This document shows, piece by piece, positions 1-11,700 of a DNA stretch of 64,000 nucleotides. Made by a program: the position numbers and the translations under genes. The notes under the pieces are model-generated. The model was not told where the DNA came from. It worked only from the letters and a program-made list of their open reading frames with translations, and made no database searches. The DNA comes from Haemophilus influenzae (GTDB lineage Bacteria; Pseudomonadota; Gammaproteobacteria; Enterobacterales; Pasteurellaceae): contig NZ_LS483411.1 of assembly GCF_900475755.1 (NCBI RefSeq), forward strand, positions 1,488,001-1,552,000, in the 5' to 3' direction. The stretch's first letter is position 1, and each line of letters opens with the position of its first letter.

Positions 1-27
1 CAATTTTTGATCAAAAAAGGAATACCA

Positions 28-2670
28 ATGACGGATTCAATCCAATCATCTATCACCCCTGTCAATATTGAAGAAGAACTCAAATCTTCCTACCTTGACT
101 ACGCGATGTCGGTTATCGTTGGGCGTGCATTACCTGACGTTAGAGATGGTTTAAAACCTGTTCACCGCCGCGTGTTGTTCTCAATGGATCGCGAAGGCAA
201 TACCGCCAATAAAAAATACGTAAAATCAGCGCGTGTTGTGGGGGATGTAATCGGTAAATATCATCCTCACGGCGATTCCGCTGTGTACGATACAATCGTT
301 CGTATGGCGCAACCATTCTCACTTCGCTATATGTTAGTTGATGGGCAAGGTAACTTTGGTTCAATTGACGGCGATGCACCCGCTGCAATGCGTTATACCG
401 AAGTACGTATGCAAAAAATTACGCAAGCATTGCTCACTGATTTGGATAAAGAAACCGTCAATTTCTCGCCAAACTATGATGGCGAATTAATGATTCCAGA
501 TGTATTACCGACTCGTATTCCAGCACTTTTAGCAAATGGTTCTTCTGGTATTGCGGTGGGGATGGCAACTAATATTCCTCCTCACAACTTAAATGAAGTA
601 TTAAATGGTTGTTTGGCTTATATCGACAACAATGAAATTACCATTGATGAATTAATGCAACATATTCCAGGCCCAGACTTTCCAACCGCGGCATTAATTA
701 ATGGTCGTAAAGGAATTGAAGAAGCCTATCGCACTGGTCGTGGCAAAGTGTATGTTCGCGCTCGAGCAACGGTAGAAACCAACGAAAAAGGACGCGAGCA
801 AATTATCGTGTCTGAATTGCCATACCAAGTAAATAAAGCAAAATTAGTCGAGAAAATTGCCGAATTAATTCGCGAGAAAAAAATCGAAGGTATCAGCAAT
901 ATTACTGACCTTTCAAACAAAGAAGGGATTCGTATTGAAATTGATATTAAACGTGAGGCAGTAGGGGAAGTGGTATTAAACCATCTTTACTCGCTTACTC
1001 AAATGCAAGTGACCTTTGGTATCAATATGGTAGCATTGGATCACGGTCAGCCACGTTTATTTAATCTTAAAGAAATCATTGAATCCTTTGTGTTACACCG
1101 CCGTGAAGTCGTTACACGTCGTTCTATCTTTGAGCTTCGCAAAGCACGTGAACGTACGCATATTTTGGAAGGTTTAGCGGTTGCTCGTTCTAATATCGAT
1201 GAAATGATTGCGATTATTCGTAACTCTAAAAACCGTGAAGAAGCTGCAACAACAATCAGTTCACGCTCTTGGACATTACATAGCGATATTATTAATCTTC
1301 TTGATGTTTCTGCTCGTCCTGATGATTTAGAAGAAAATCTTGGTATTCAAGGTGAACAATATTACTTATCGCCAGCGCAAGTAAACGCAATTCTAGAACT
1401 TCGTTTACACCGTTTAACGGGCATTGCCTTTGAAGAAGTTGTAAAAGAATATGAAGAATTATTAGTTAAAATTGCAGATCTTCTTCATATTTTAAGTAGC
1501 GCAGAACGTTTAATGGAAGTGATTCGTGAAGAATTGGAAGAAGTGAAAGCACAATTCGGCGATGATCGTTTAACTGAAATTACCACCGCATCTGGCGATA
1601 TTGATTTAGAGGATTTAATCGCACAAGAAGACGTAGTTGTAACGCTTTCTCATGAAGGTTATGTGAAGTACCAACCACTAACTGACTATGAAGCACAACG
1701 TCGTGGCGGTAAAGGTAAATCTGCGACGAAGATGAAAGAAGAAGATTTCATCGAAAAATTACTGGTGGCAAATACTCACGATACGATCCTCTGCTTCTCT
1801 AGCCGTGGCCGTTTATATTGGTTGAAAGTATATCAACTTCCGCAAGCAAGCCGTGGCGCACGCGGTCGTCCAATTGTAAATATTCTTCCATTACAAGAAA
1901 ACGAACGTATTACTGCAATCTTACCAGTTTCTGCTTACGAAGAAGATAAATTCGTGGTCATGGCAACTGCTGGCGGTATTGTGAAGAAAATCGCCTTAAC
2001 TGAATTTAGCCGTCCACGTTCAAACGGTATCATCGCATTGAATTTACGTGATGAAGATGAATTAATCGGCGTGGATATTACCGATGGTAGCAACGAAATT
2101 ATGTTGTTCTCATCACAAGGTCGTGTGGTACGTTTTGCAGAAAATGCTGTGCGTGCAATGGGGCGTTTAGCAACAGGGGTTCGCGGTATCAAACTGGCTT
2201 TAACAAACGATATTTCTGACGATGAAAGTGCGGTAGAAATTGAAGAAATTTCTGATGACAACGCTGAAGCATCATTAGACTTAAATATCGATAAAGTGGT
2301 TTCTCTTGTTGTGCCAAAAGGCGAAGGTGCCATTTTAACCGCAACGCAAAACGGCTACGGAAAACGCACACAGTTAAGTGAATACCCAACTAAGTCACGT
2401 AATACAAAAGGTGTGATTTCGATTAAAGTGAGTGAACGCAATGGTAAAGTAGTTGCCGCAACTCAAGTAGAAGAAACAGACCAAATTATGTTGATCACTG
2501 ATGCAGGAACCCTTGTTCGCACACGCGTAAGCGAGGTAAGCATTGTAGGTCGTAACACGCAAGGTGTTCGTTTAATTCGTACTGCCGATGATGAACACGT
2601 AGTAAGTTTAGAGCGTGTTTGTGATGCAGATGAAGAAGATTCTTTGGAAGAAAGCAGTTCTGAAGAATAA
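28..2670 (+). CDS. gyrA: DNA gyrase subunit A
   Basis: This is the breakage-rejoining subunit of DNA gyrase, which with GyrB introduces negative supercoils. I start at the ATG at 28, which has an AGGA-type ribosome site just upstream and gives 880 aa; an in-frame TTG at 7 would add seven residues and is less likely. The catalytic tyrosine is Tyr123 in the RYTEVRM motif. The quinolone-resistance region reads [11 protein letters not shown] with Ser84 and Asp88, the susceptible state. The GyrA box QRRGGKG lies at residues 557-563, followed by the beta-pinwheel DNA-wrapping domain and an acidic tail. The gene stands alone and converges on metX. Confidence 0.98.
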   Translation: MTDSIQSSITPVNIEEELKSSYLDYAMSVIVGRALPDVRDGLKPVHRRVLFSMDREGNTANKKYVKSARVVGDVIGKYHPHGDSAVYDTIVRMAQPFSLRYMLVDGQGNFGSIDGDAPAAMRYTEVRMQKITQALLTDLDKETVNFSPNYDGELMIPDVLPTRIPALLANGSSGIAVGMATNIPPHNLNEVLNGCLAYIDNNEITIDELMQHIPGPDFPTAALINGRKGIEEAYRTGRGKVYVRARATVETNEKGREQIIVSELPYQVNKAKLVEKIAELIREKKIEGISNITDLSNKEGIRIEIDIKREAVGEVVLNHLYSLTQMQVTFGINMVALDHGQPRLFNLKEIIESFVLHRREVVTRRSIFELRKARERTHILEGLAVARSNIDEMIAIIRNSKNREEAATTISSRSWTLHSDIINLLDVSARPDDLEENLGIQGEQYYLSPAQVNAILELRLHRLTGIAFEEVVKEYEELLVKIADLLHILSSAERLMEVIREELEEVKAQFGDDRLTEITTASGDIDLEDLIAQEDVVVTLSHEGYVKYQPLTDYEAQRRGGKGKSATKMKEEDFIEKLLVANTHDTILCFSSRGRLYWLKVYQLPQASRGARGRPIVNILPLQENERITAILPVSAYEEDKFVVMATAGGIVKKIALTEFSRPRSNGIIALNLRDEDELIGVDITDGSNEIMLFSSQGRVVRFAENAVRAMGRLATGVRGIKLALTNDISDDESAVEIEEISDDNAEASLDLNIDKVVSLVVPKGEGAILTATQNGYGKRTQLSEYPTKSRNTKGVISIKVSERNGKVVAATQVEETDQIMLITDAGTLVRTRVSEVSIVGRNTQGVRLIRTADDEHVVSLERVCDADEEDSLEESSSEE

Positions 2671-2700
2671 CCTATTATAAAAGAACCTATTATAAAAGAA
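2671..2700. repeat. 15-bp tandem duplication after gyrA
   Basis: Two perfect head-to-tail copies of CCTATTATAAAAGAA lie directly after the gyrA stop codon and before the terminator hairpin. This looks like a recent slip duplication. It has no obvious function, but it could vary in copy number between strains. Confidence 0.9.
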
Positions 2701-2731
2701 AAAGTGCGGTAAAATTTCACCGCACTTTTTT
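2700..2731. terminator. Bidirectional terminator built from an inverted uptake-sequence pair
   Basis: AAAGTGCGGT and its exact complement ACCGCACTTT form a 10-bp stem around an 8-base loop and are flanked by A and T runs. The arrangement can end transcription of both gyrA and metX. Both arms are exact DNA-uptake signals. Confidence 0.85.
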
Positions 2732-2739
2732 ATGCCTAA

Positions 2740-3816
2740 TTACTTACCAGCCAAACCATCTCTAATCCGTTTTTCAAACTGATCATAATCCACTAAAAAC
2801 GCATCGTGTCCGTAGTCTGATGGAAATTCATGAAAATGTAGATCGACGCCACTTTGTTCTAAAAGCTGTTTACTTTTATAAAGATCCACTGGTTTAAAAA
2901 GCTGATCCGTAGTCACAGAAACCAATGTATAACGCGCTTTAATGCGTGATAAAGCCTCTTTGATATTTTCATACCCCAGACTGGGATCATACATATCTAA
3001 CGCACGTAACAAATGCAAATAACTATTGGCATCAAAACGTTCTAAGAATTTTTTTCCTTGATAAGAAAGGTAGGATTCCACTTGAAAGTAATCGCCCCAA
3101 AAACTGCCATCTGATTTTGTGGCACGCCCAAAGGCTTTCGCAAGTTGTAAATCAGTGCGGTAAGTCAGCATACCTAGCATACGCGCAATAGATAGCCCTT
3201 GATCTGGCGGTGTACCATCATAGTAATCGCCACCGTTAAAATTAGGATCATTAATGACCGCTTGACGCATTACGTGGTTAAAACCGATGGCTTCAGCACT
3301 AAAATAAATGGATGAGCAAAGGTTCACGATATTATCCATAAAATCAGGATAATCAATCGCCCATTGATTCGCTTGCATGCCACCAAAAGATCCGCCAATA
3401 ATAGCTTTTAAATGGCTAATGCCAAGATGATCAAGCAAGGCTTTTTGTACTTTGACAATATCTTGCACGACAATATTAGGAAATTGGCTACCATAAGGTT
3501 TACCCATCTTCGGATTAATCGATGAAGGCCCAGTTGTTCCCTTACAACCGCCTAATACGTTCGAGCTAATAAAAAAATAACGATCCGTATCCAATGCTAA
3601 ACCTGCTCCCATAAAATTCTGCCACCATCCATTGCGACCATCATCGAAATAAGGCTCAGCATCGCCAGTCAAAGCGTGGCAAATTAATACCGCATTATTT
3701 TTCTCAGCATTGAGCACGCCATATGTTTGATACGCGACATTAATATGGGAAAGTTTGCCGCCAAGCATCAGAGTTAAAGGCTGTGTGTCAAAAAGCACTA
3801 CATTTTGCACAGACAT
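2740..3816 (-). CDS. metX: Homoserine O-acetyltransferase
   Basis: The enzyme transfers an acetyl group from acetyl-CoA to homoserine, the first committed step of methionine synthesis in the cytoplasm. It is an alpha/beta-hydrolase of 358 aa. The nucleophile Ser143 sits in GGSFGG, Asp304 in TTDQLF and His337 in DYGHDAF, which matches the family triad. An AGG ribosome site lies about seven bases before the ATG. The gene is divergent from the SanA-like gene. A 16-bp palindrome resembling a tandem MetJ operator lies in the shared upstream region and suggests repression by methionine. Confidence 0.96.
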   Translation of the reverse strand: MSVQNVVLFDTQPLTLMLGGKLSHINVAYQTYGVLNAEKNNAVLICHALTGDAEPYFDDGRNGWWQNFMGAGLALDTDRYFFISSNVLGGCKGTTGPSSINPKMGKPYGSQFPNIVVQDIVKVQKALLDHLGISHLKAIIGGSFGGMQANQWAIDYPDFMDNIVNLCSSIYFSAEAIGFNHVMRQAVINDPNFNGGDYYDGTPPDQGLSIARMLGMLTYRTDLQLAKAFGRATKSDGSFWGDYFQVESYLSYQGKKFLERFDANSYLHLLRALDMYDPSLGYENIKEALSRIKARYTLVSVTTDQLFKPVDLYKSKQLLEQSGVDLHFHEFPSDYGHDAFLVDYDQFEKRIRDGLAGK

Positions 3817-3885
3817 TGAAAACCTATCGTAATAATCAGAATGGCGTTTAAACTATCAGTAAGTCGATTAGCTTGTCAAGAAATT

Positions 3886-3905
3886 TTAGCCGTCTAAACG
3901 GCTAA
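3886..3905. promoter_or_regulatory. Putative MetJ operator (two met boxes)
   Basis: TTAGCCGT-CTAA-ACGGCTAA is an inverted repeat, and its inner 16 bases align as two adjacent 8-base boxes close to the MetJ consensus AGACGTCT. It lies about 70 bases upstream of the metX start. Methionine synthesis genes are the expected MetJ targets, so the assignment combines sequence match and context. Confidence 0.6.
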
Positions 3906-3973
3906 ATTATCGCACATCAATGCGATTCACAAAATCCATCAAATTCCCCTTGAAGTGCGGTCGATTTTTCATT

Positions 3974-4660
3974 ATGTTTACCGCTATGCTAGTAAAAAAA
4001 TTCTCCCCAAAATTCACCGCACTTTTTCGCATACTACTCTACGCAATCTTTGCATTGATTATACTTTGCTTGCTAGTTGATCGAGGCGTAAGTTTTTATG
4101 TTCGCGATAAAATATTCACAAATATTGATGAACTCCCCTTTCGTCCTTACGCCCTTGTGCTTGGCACATCAAAATACACCGTCAGCGGAAAACCGAACGT
4201 TTATTACGATAGTCGCTTAACCACAGCTAAAAGCCTAATCGAACAACAAAAAGTGAATTATCTTTTATTAAGTGGCGACAACCGAACTTTGCAATATAAC
4301 GAACCAAGAGCAATGTTTCGCGATTTACGCAAAATGGGCGTGCCAGAAACTTCAATGTTCCGTGATTTTGCAGGCTTTCGCACCCTTGATTCCGTTATCC
4401 GTGCCGATAAAATTTTCCAAGTACAAGCATTTACGATTGTCAGTCAAAAATTTCATTGCGAACGCGCACTATTAATTACCCAAGCACATAATATTGATGC
4501 CATTTGCTTTGTGGCAAAACAGCCAGAATTACATTTTTCCACACAAATAAGAGAAGTTTTTGCGCGAATAAAAGCAGTTTTTGATTTGATATTAGGGGTT
4601 GAACCTTATTTTTTGGGCGAGCCAGAACCACTTCCAACGGAAAAATTTTCAGTGAAATAA
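3974..4660 (+). CDS. SanA/YdcF-type DUF218 membrane protein
   Basis: This is an envelope protein of the DUF218 family related to E. coli SanA, which affects cell-envelope permeability; its reaction is not established. One membrane helix near the N terminus (LLYAIFALIILCLLV) is followed by a periplasmic DUF218 domain with ALVLGTSKY, YYDSRL and LLLSGDN motifs. The start is uncertain. An open frame begins at 3920, but an uptake signal lies inside that extension (3953-3961), so ATG 3974 (229 codons including the stop) or ATG 3986 is more plausible. No strong ribosome site supports any of them. It stands alone. Confidence 0.8.
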   Translation: MFTAMLVKKFSPKFTALFRILLYAIFALIILCLLVDRGVSFYVRDKIFTNIDELPFRPYALVLGTSKYTVSGKPNVYYDSRLTTAKSLIEQQKVNYLLLSGDNRTLQYNEPRAMFRDLRKMGVPETSMFRDFAGFRTLDSVIRADKIFQVQAFTIVSQKFHCERALLITQAHNIDAICFVAKQPELHFSTQIREVFARIKAVFDLILGVEPYFLGEPEPLPTEKFSVK

Positions 4661-4707
4661 TCGCTGAAATCTAATCAGTATTTCTACCAAAAATTTCCGC
4701 TAAAAAT

Positions 4708-4736
4708 TTGCAAGCCTACTTAAAATTGGTTAAAAT
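4708..4736 (+). promoter_or_regulatory. Strong sigma-70-type promoter with no downstream gene
   Basis: A -35 box TTGCAA and a -10 box TAAAAT are separated by exactly 17 bases. The predicted start is near 4743. Two small inverted repeats follow, GCTTT-TGC-AAAGC and TTACGTA-T-TACGTAA, and then an RBS, an ATG and a terminator, but no full-length gene. Confidence 0.55.
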
Positions 4737-4759
4737 CTACACGCTTTTGCAAAGCAATG

Positions 4760-4774
4760 TTACGTATTACGTAA
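4760..4774. promoter_or_regulatory. 15-bp perfect palindrome, possible operator
   Basis: TTACGTA-T-TACGTAA is perfectly symmetric and starts about 24 bases downstream of the orphan -10 box. I do not recognise the regulator. It could equally be the 5' hairpin of a short transcript. Confidence 0.4.
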
Positions 4775-4820
4775 AGTCCCACATTCAATCCTTAAATTAG
4801 TAAAATTTATCAGGTGAATT

Positions 4821-4876
4821 ATGAAACTCTCCCAAGCAAGCAAAAAAATAAGGGCTGATTTTAAAGATCAGCCCTT
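4821..4876 (+). pseudogene. Possible 5' remnant of a lost gene, or a leader peptide
   Basis: An AGGTG ribosome site at 4812 precedes an ATG at 4821 that opens MKLSQASKKI. The frame then runs straight into the terminator hairpin and on into folC antisense sequence, stopping at 4976. Together with the upstream promoter, this looks like the head of a gene whose body has been deleted, a leader peptide, or a small RNA of about 130 nt. I cannot tell which. Confidence 0.35.
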
Positions 4877-4880
4877 TGTT
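4850..4880. terminator. Rho-independent terminator between the orphan transcript and folC
   Basis: AAGGGCTGAT and ATCAGCCCTT pair around a short A/T loop and are followed by TGTTTT on the plus strand. On the minus strand an ATTTTTTT run follows the hairpin, so it can also end folC transcription. Confidence 0.8.
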
Positions 4881-4893
4881 TTAATGGTAAATT

Positions 4894-6207
4894 TTATTCC
4901 AATACCGCCCAAAATTCAGCAACGGTGTGGAAAGATCCTAAGACTAAAACAACATCATTTTTTACCGCACTTTTGAGCGCTGTACGCACACCATCCATAA
5001 CAGAATTATCTGATGTAGCTTGAACGTGTGGGAAATGACTTTTCAGTTTATCAGCTAATTCATCGCCTGACTGCCCGCGATAGCCGCCTAAGGTTACACA
5101 ATGCCATTCATCAATAATAGGCGTTAAATGTGCAAATACCCCATTTGCATCTTTATCTTTTAGCATTCCACATACGGCAATCATTTTGCCCTCAATGTTG
5201 CATTTAAGTGCGGTTAATTTTTCAGATAAATATTTTGCGGCATGAGGATTATGCCCCACATCAACAATGATTGTTGGCAAGGTTTCAGCTGGTACGCCAA
5301 GATAATCCGCTAATTTTTTACGTCTATCTGCTTTTATTGCTTGAAAACGACCAACCAACTCCACCTCTTGCAGAGATTTTCGCAAAGTCTGTTCAGAAAT
5401 ATCAAAAGGTAAACATTGAACAGCAGCAAGAGCCGTTGCGGCATTCGCCAATGGAATCTGACAAAACAGCAAATTTTCTAACCGCACTTTTTTATTTTGC
5501 CATTGCCAATTTTCAGCATTTTGCTCAAATGACCAATCCACATCACGACGAGAAACTTGGCAATGTAATTTTTCAGCCTGATCTAACATTGTTTGCGGAA
5601 CATTAGGTTCGCCAATCACGACAGGGCAATTTTCGCGGAAAATTCCTGCTTTTTCAAAAGCAATAGCCTCTCTGGTATCCCCAAGAAAATCGGTATGATC
5701 AATATCGATGCTAGTAATCACTGCAAGATGGCTATCCACAATATTGGTCGCATCTAAACGACCACCCAACCCCACTTCTAAAATCACTACATCTAACTTT
5801 GCTTGCTTAAATAAATGCAATGCAGAAAGGGTGCTAAATTCAAAATAAGTCAGCGATTCTGTTTTGTTTTCATCAATAAAAGCAAAAGAGGCTGTATGTG
5901 CTTCATCGGGTAAATCTTGATTTTGAATGCGTACTCGCTCGTTATAACGCAACAAATGGGGCGAAGAATACACGCCTACACGTAATCCGTGATTAAGCAA
6001 AATCGTTTCTAATAAGTGGCAAGTGGTGCCTTTACCATTCGTCCCTCCCACTGTTATCACATAAGGGGCTGGATGAAGTAAATCCAATTTTTCTGCCACA
6101 GATTTAATACGATCTAAACCAAGATCAATGGGTTTAAAATGGCTTTTTTCTAAATAAGAAAGCCACTCAGCGAGTGGCGAAGTGGCTTTAAGTTGCATAT
6201 TATTCAT
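4894..6207 (-). CDS. folC: Dihydrofolate synthase / folylpolyglutamate synthase
   Basis: This bifunctional cytoplasmic ligase adds glutamate to dihydropteroate and then to tetrahydrofolates. It is a Mur-ligase-like protein of 437 aa. The ATP-binding loop GTNGKGT lies at residues 55-61, followed by the folate-loop motif HLLRYNERV and the C-terminal signature [11 protein letters not shown]. The first ATG overlaps the end of accD by eight bases, giving translational coupling; a second ATG three codons in is also possible. The accD-folC pairing is as in other gammaproteobacteria, but the dedD-cvpA-purF genes that often follow are absent here. Confidence 0.96.
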   Translation of the reverse strand: MNNMQLKATSPLAEWLSYLEKSHFKPIDLGLDRIKSVAEKLDLLHPAPYVITVGGTNGKGTTCHLLETILLNHGLRVGVYSSPHLLRYNERVRIQNQDLPDEAHTASFAFIDENKTESLTYFEFSTLSALHLFKQAKLDVVILEVGLGGRLDATNIVDSHLAVITSIDIDHTDFLGDTREAIAFEKAGIFRENCPVVIGEPNVPQTMLDQAEKLHCQVSRRDVDWSFEQNAENWQWQNKKVRLENLLFCQIPLANAATALAAVQCLPFDISEQTLRKSLQEVELVGRFQAIKADRRKKLADYLGVPAETLPTIIVDVGHNPHAAKYLSEKLTALKCNIEGKMIAVCGMLKDKDANGVFAHLTPIIDEWHCVTLGGYRGQSGDELADKLKSHFPHVQATSDNSVMDGVRTALKSAVKNDVVLVLGSFHTVAEFWAVLE

Positions 6208-7090
6208 CTTCTGAAATGAGTTCAGGTTCTACAAAAGGAGAAGGTTGATTCGTTAATTTACTCAGTACACTTGCCAAAGTTTTACGCATTTCTGAACGTT
6301 TCACGATCATATCAATTGCCCCTTTCTCAAGTAAAAACTCACTGCGTTGGAAACCTTCTGGTAATTTTTCACGTACGGTTTGTTCAATAACACGAGGGCC
6401 AGCAAACCCAATTAAGGCTTTTGGCTCGGCAATATTTAAATCCCCTAACATCGCAAAACTGGCTGATACGCCACCTAAAGTTGGATCCGTTAATACTGAA
6501 ATAAACGGCACACCTTTTTCACGCATTTGGGCAAGCACCGCACTAGTTTTTGCCATTTGCATTAAAGAAAACAAGGCTTCTTGCATACGCGCACCGCCAC
6601 TTGCAGAGAAACATACAAAGGGACAATTCATTTCCATTGCTTTTTCAGCCGCTTTAACAAATTTTGCCCCAACTACAGAACCCATTGAACCGCCCATAAA
6701 AGCAAAGTTTGATGCAGCCACAACAATTGGCATATTATAAAGTGTACCTGTCATGGTAATTAATGCATCTTTTTCACCCGTTTCTTTTTGTGCCGCACTG
6801 ATACGATCTTTATATTTCTTTAAATCTTTAAATTTTAAAATATCTTTTGGTTCTAAATCTGCCGCAATTTCTTGGCTTGAATCTTCGTCCAATAAGTTTA
6901 ATAAACGCTCACGGGCATCAATACGCATATGATGACCGCATTTAGGGCAAACATACAGATTACGTTTGAGTTCTTCACTATAAAGTACTTGTTCACAAGC
7001 AGTGCATTTTGTCCATACGCCTTCTGGCACATTGGCTTTTCGAGTGGAAGAAGAAGGACTTTTACTAAAAATTCGGTTAATCCAGCTCAT
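6200..7090 (-). CDS. accD: Acetyl-CoA carboxylase carboxyltransferase subunit beta
   Basis: With AccA this forms the carboxyltransferase that makes malonyl-CoA, the first committed step of fatty-acid synthesis. The N-terminal zinc ribbon uses Cys29, Cys32, Cys48 and Cys51. The crotonase-like carboxyltransferase core has [18 protein letters not shown]. The length of 296 aa is normal. The stop codon lies within the start of folC. Transcription diverges from htrA. Confidence 0.97.
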   Translation of the reverse strand: MSWINRIFSKSPSSSTRKANVPEGVWTKCTACEQVLYSEELKRNLYVCPKCGHHMRIDARERLLNLLDEDSSQEIAADLEPKDILKFKDLKKYKDRISAAQKETGEKDALITMTGTLYNMPIVVAASNFAFMGGSMGSVVGAKFVKAAEKAMEMNCPFVCFSASGGARMQEALFSLMQMAKTSAVLAQMREKGVPFISVLTDPTLGGVSASFAMLGDLNIAEPKALIGFAGPRVIEQTVREKLPEGFQRSEFLLEKGAIDMIVKRSEMRKTLASVLSKLTNQPSPFVEPELISEDE

Positions 7091-7284
7091 TTTTTGACCT
7101 TTTTATTGACTAGAAAATTGCGCGTATTAGAACATAAATTTATAGAATTTGCTACTTGTAAGGCCGTTTTTATACTGCTCCGATTTCCTTTTTAACAAGA
7201 TAATTTGCTCTCCTCTTATTGAACATTTTTTCTATTTTTTTGTCTTATAGACCACGTTGTCTGAAATCTATTTTGGAGTATTTT

Positions 7285-8676
7285 ATGAAAAAAACACGTT
7301 TTGTATTAAATAGTATTGCACTTGGATTAAGTGTATTAAGCACATCATTTGTTGCTCAAGCCACTTTGCCAAGTTTTATTTCGGAACAAAACAGTCTTGC
7401 ACCAATGTTAGAAAAAGTTCAACCTGCCGTTGTCACTCTTTCCGTTGAAGGAAAAGCTAAAGGAGATTCTCGTTCTCCTTTCCTAGACGATATTCCTGAA
7501 GAATTTAAATTTTTCTTCGGCGATCGTTTTGCGGAACAATTTGGTGGACGCGGAGAGTCAAAGCGTAACTTCCGTGGTTTAGGTTCTGGTGTCATTATTA
7601 ATGCAAGCAAAGGCTATGTTTTAACTAATAATCATGTTATTGATGGGGCTGATAAAATTACCGTGCAATTACAAGATGGTCGTGAATTTAAAGCAAAATT
7701 AGTGGGTAAAGATGAGCAATCAGATATTGCGTTAGTTCAACTTGAAAAACCAAGTAATTTAACAGAAATCAAATTTGCTGATTCCGACAAATTACGCGTA
7801 GGCGATTTTACTGTTGCAATTGGTAATCCATTTGGTTTAGGTCAAACTGTGACATCAGGTGTTGTTTCTGCATTGGGTCGTTCAACAGGCTCTGATAGCG
7901 GTACTTATGAAAACTACATTCAAACCGATGCAGCCGTAAACCGCGGTAATTCGGGTGGTGCGTTGGTAAATTTAAATGGCGAACTTATTGGCATTAATAC
8001 CGCAATTATTTCTCCAAGCGGTGGCAATGCAGGAATTGCCTTTGCGATTCCAAGTAATCAAGCAAGCAATTTAGTGCAACAAATTTTAGAATTTGGTCAA
8101 GTGCGTCGCGGATTGCTTGGTATTAAAGGGGGCGAACTCAATGCTGATTTAGCCAAAGCCTTTAATGTGAGTGCGCAACAAGGCGCATTTGTGAGCGAAG
8201 TTTTACCGAAATCTGCTGCTGAAAAAGCAGGTCTTAAAGCGGGCGATATTATCACGGCGATGAACGGTCAAAAAATCTCAAGTTTTGCTGAAATGCGTGC
8301 AAAAATTGCAACCACTGGTGCAGGCAAAGAGATTAGCTTGACTTACTTACGAGACGGCAAATCCCACGATGTTAAAGTGAAATTACAAGCAGATGATGGT
8401 AGCCAACTTTCCTCTAAAACTGAATTACTCGCATTAGATGGCGCAACATTGAAAGACTACGATGCAAAAGGCGTTAAAGGCATTGAAATCACAAAAATTC
8501 AACCTAATTCGCTGGCTGCACAACGTGGTTTAAAAGCGAGCGATATTATTATTGGTATTAATCGTCAAATGATCGAAAACATTCGTGAATTAAATAAAGT
8601 GCTTGAAACTGAGCCATCAGCAATTGCACTTAATATTTTACGAGGTAACAGTAATTTCTATTTATTAGTGCAATAA
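7285..8676 (+). CDS. htrA: Periplasmic serine protease HtrA (DegP/DegQ family)
   Basis: This periplasmic protease-chaperone handles misfolded envelope proteins. The ATG at 7285 follows a GGAG ribosome site and gives 463 aa; the longer open frame from 7219 lacks such support. A 26-aa signal peptide ends at VAQA. The triad is His117 (TNNHVID), Asp147 (QSDIAL) and Ser223 (RGNSGGA). In mature numbering the histidine is residue 91, the position I recall from the H. influenzae HtrA literature. Two PDZ domains follow, near residues 245-340 and 365-460. The gene stands alone, between divergent accD and convergent mfd. Confidence 0.95.
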   Translation: MKKTRFVLNSIALGLSVLSTSFVAQATLPSFISEQNSLAPMLEKVQPAVVTLSVEGKAKGDSRSPFLDDIPEEFKFFFGDRFAEQFGGRGESKRNFRGLGSGVIINASKGYVLTNNHVIDGADKITVQLQDGREFKAKLVGKDEQSDIALVQLEKPSNLTEIKFADSDKLRVGDFTVAIGNPFGLGQTVTSGVVSALGRSTGSDSGTYENYIQTDAAVNRGNSGGALVNLNGELIGINTAIISPSGGNAGIAFAIPSNQASNLVQQILEFGQVRRGLLGIKGGELNADLAKAFNVSAQQGAFVSEVLPKSAAEKAGLKAGDIITAMNGQKISSFAEMRAKIATTGAGKEISLTYLRDGKSHDVKVKLQADDGSQLSSKTELLALDGATLKDYDAKGVKGIEITKIQPNSLAAQRGLKASDIIIGINRQMIENIRELNKVLETEPSAIALNILRGNSNFYLLVQ

Positions 8677-8694
8677 TCTGCTTGATATATTTAA

Positions 8695-8729
8695 GAAAAA
8701 AGTCCGATCACAATGATCGGACTTCTTTT
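8695..8729. terminator. Bidirectional terminator between htrA and mfd
   Basis: AGTCCGATCA and TGATCGGACT form a perfect stem around CAA, with an A7 run on one side and CTTTTT on the other. It serves both converging genes. Confidence 0.9.
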
Positions 8730-11700
8730 TATGCAGCAATCGTTCTTAACAAATCCACCACAAATTCTAACCGCACTTTGTTATCGGATAGATCTTTCAT
8801 AAACTTAAATTTTAATGGACCATCAAATCGATACACAATAGGTTCTTTTTGAATTAATTGAATAAATTTATCTGGATTCACTTGTGCTTTTGCTGAAAAC
8901 TCAATAAAACCGCCTTGTGTTCCAGCATCAATTCGCACAACTTTTAACGGCTCAACCAATAAACGCAACTCTGCAATTTGTAATAAGTTTTTCGTTGCAT
9001 CAGGCAATAATCCAAATCTGTCAATCAACTCGACTTTTAATTCATCTAATTCTGCTTTACTCTCTGCGGCGGCAATGCGTTTATAAAAGGATAAACGCAT
9101 ATTCACGTCTCCTAGATAATCATCAGGCAGTAAAGCAGGAACGCGCAATTCAATATCCGCTTGTTGTTGCGTCAGTTCTTCTAAGGATGGTTCTCGCCCT
9201 TCTTTTAACGCTTTAACCGCCGCATCCAATAATTCCATATAAAGCGAAAAACCGATGCTTTCAATTTGTCCGCTTTGTTCATTTCCGAGTAATTCGCCTG
9301 CACCACGAATCTCTAAATCGTGGGTTGCCAAGATAAAACCAGCCCCAAGATTATCAAGATTTTCCAATGCATCAAGACGGCGTTCAGCATCTTTTGTCAT
9401 CATTTTTGGCGGTGGCGTAAGCAAATAAGCATAAGCCTGATGATGTGAACGCCCTACTCGTCCACGTAATTGATGAAGCTGAGCCAAGCCAAAATGATCC
9501 GCTCGTTCAATAATAATGGTATTTGCCGTTGGTACATCAATACCCGTTTCGATAATGGTTGAACAAACTAAGACGTTATAACGCTGATGATAAAAATCAC
9601 TCATCACACGCTCTAATTCACGTTCGCGCATTTGTCCATGCCCCACAATCACTCGCGCTTCTGGCACAAGTGCGGTGAGTTTTTCTGCTGTATTTTCAAT
9701 ACTTGCGACATCATTATGGAGGTAATAAACCTGTCCGCCACGCAAGATTTCACGCAAAATCGCTTCTCGTACAACAAGATCATCATTCTGGCGGACGAAG
9801 GTTTTAATACTTAATCGGCGAGCAGGAGGTGTGGAAATAATGGACAGATCACGAATACCATTCATCGCCATATTTAGCGTACGCGGAATTGGCGTTGCCG
9901 TTAGCGTAAGAATATCGATATTCGCACGGAGCTGTTTGATTTTCTCTTTTTGCCCTACACCAAAACGGTGCTCTTCATCAATAATCAACAAACCAAGATC
10001 GCTAAATTTGACATCTGATTGAATTAATTTATGGGTACCAATCAATATATCGACTTTGCCTTCTGCAAGGTTTTCCAGAATTTGTTTTTGTTCTTTTGCA
10101 GTTTTGAAACGCGATAACACTTCTACGTTCACAGGCAAGTTCGCAAAACGATCTTTAAAATTCTCATAATGCTGTTGGGCTAACAATGTGGTTGGCACTA
10201 GCACTGCTACTTGTTTATGATTCATCACAGCCAAAAAGGCAGCACGCATTGCCACTTCAGTTTTACCAAAACCCACATCACCGCAAACAAGGCGATCCAT
10301 TGCTTTTGGCTGACACATATCAGAAATTACCGCATTAATTGCCATTTCCTGATCGTAAGTTTCTTCAAAAGGAAAGGTTGCAGCAAATTGTTGAAATTCT
10401 TCACGATCATATTTAAAGGCAAAGCCTTTCTTCGCTTCACGTTGAGCGTAAACATCTAATAACTCGGCCGCCACATCACGAATTTTCTCCGCTGCTTTTT
10501 GACGTGATTTCGCCCAAGCCTCGTTACCCAGTTTATGTAATGGCGCACTTTCATCAGAACCACCCACATAACGGCTAATCAAATGTAATGAAGTCACTGG
10601 GACATAAAGTTTTGATTCATTGGCATAATTTAACAGCAAATATTCTGCTTTAATGCCGCCTGTATCTAAGGTGACCAAACCACCATAACGCCCCACACCG
10701 TGATCAAGATGCACAACTGGTTGCCCTATTTTCAACTCGGCAAGATTGCGTACAAGCGTGTCAGGATTAATCGTTTTACGTTTATCTCTAGAACGTTGTT
10801 GAACACGTTCGCCAAGTAAATTAGCTTCGCCAATAATCGCAACAGGAAACGATTGTTCAATAATAAAACCTTGTTCAAGAGAGCTGACTAACAAGCTAAA
10901 TTTTTCATTCTTAGCCTGTTCCAAGGATTGAATTTGTTTTGGTTTAAGTTTTAACGCTGAAAGTAAATCAAGCAACGTCTCTCGGCGACCTTCTGTCTCC
11001 ACAGAAAAGAGTATATTTCCTTTAAAATGCTCAATAAATTGGCGTAATTGCCCCAATGGTTCTTTTTGCTGGGATTGAATAGTCACTTCTGGTAAAGCGG
11101 CAACAGGTAAATTTTTCTGGCATACCGATGACCGCACTTTTTCCGCTTTAAATGTAATACGTGGATAAGATTTCAATCGGCGATTAACTTTATCAACATT
11201 GAGCCATAATTTTTCAGGCGATAAAAGCGGACGCATTGGATCCACTTTACGTTGTTCATAACGCTGTTTGGCATCTTGATAAAAACGCTCGCCTTGCGTT
11301 TGGTTATTTTCCATATCCACAAACAGCGTTTGTTCTGGCAAATAATCAAACAACGTCGCCATTTCAGAAAAGAAAAGTGGCTGCCAATATTCAATGCCAG
11401 AAATCAAGGTACCTTTACTGATTTGCTGATAAATATGTTCGGGATCTCGACGGATCTCCCCAAAGGTTTCACGAAATTGTGCACGGAAAAATTCAATCCC
11501 TTTATCATCCGTTGGAAATTCGTGCGCTGGCAAAAGATTAATTGAGTTAATTTCATCAAGAGTACGTTGCGTATCCACATCAAAAGTGCGAATGGAATCA
11601 ATTTCATCATCAAAAAAATCAAGACGAAAAGGCACCGCACTTCCCATTGGGAAAAGATCCAACAAAGCCCCACGAACGGCATACTCGCCGTGTTCTAATA

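Noticed and set aside
1935..2333. A 132-codon frame antisense to gyrA
   Set aside because: It is a Ser/Thr-rich shadow of the gyrA coding frame with no start signals.
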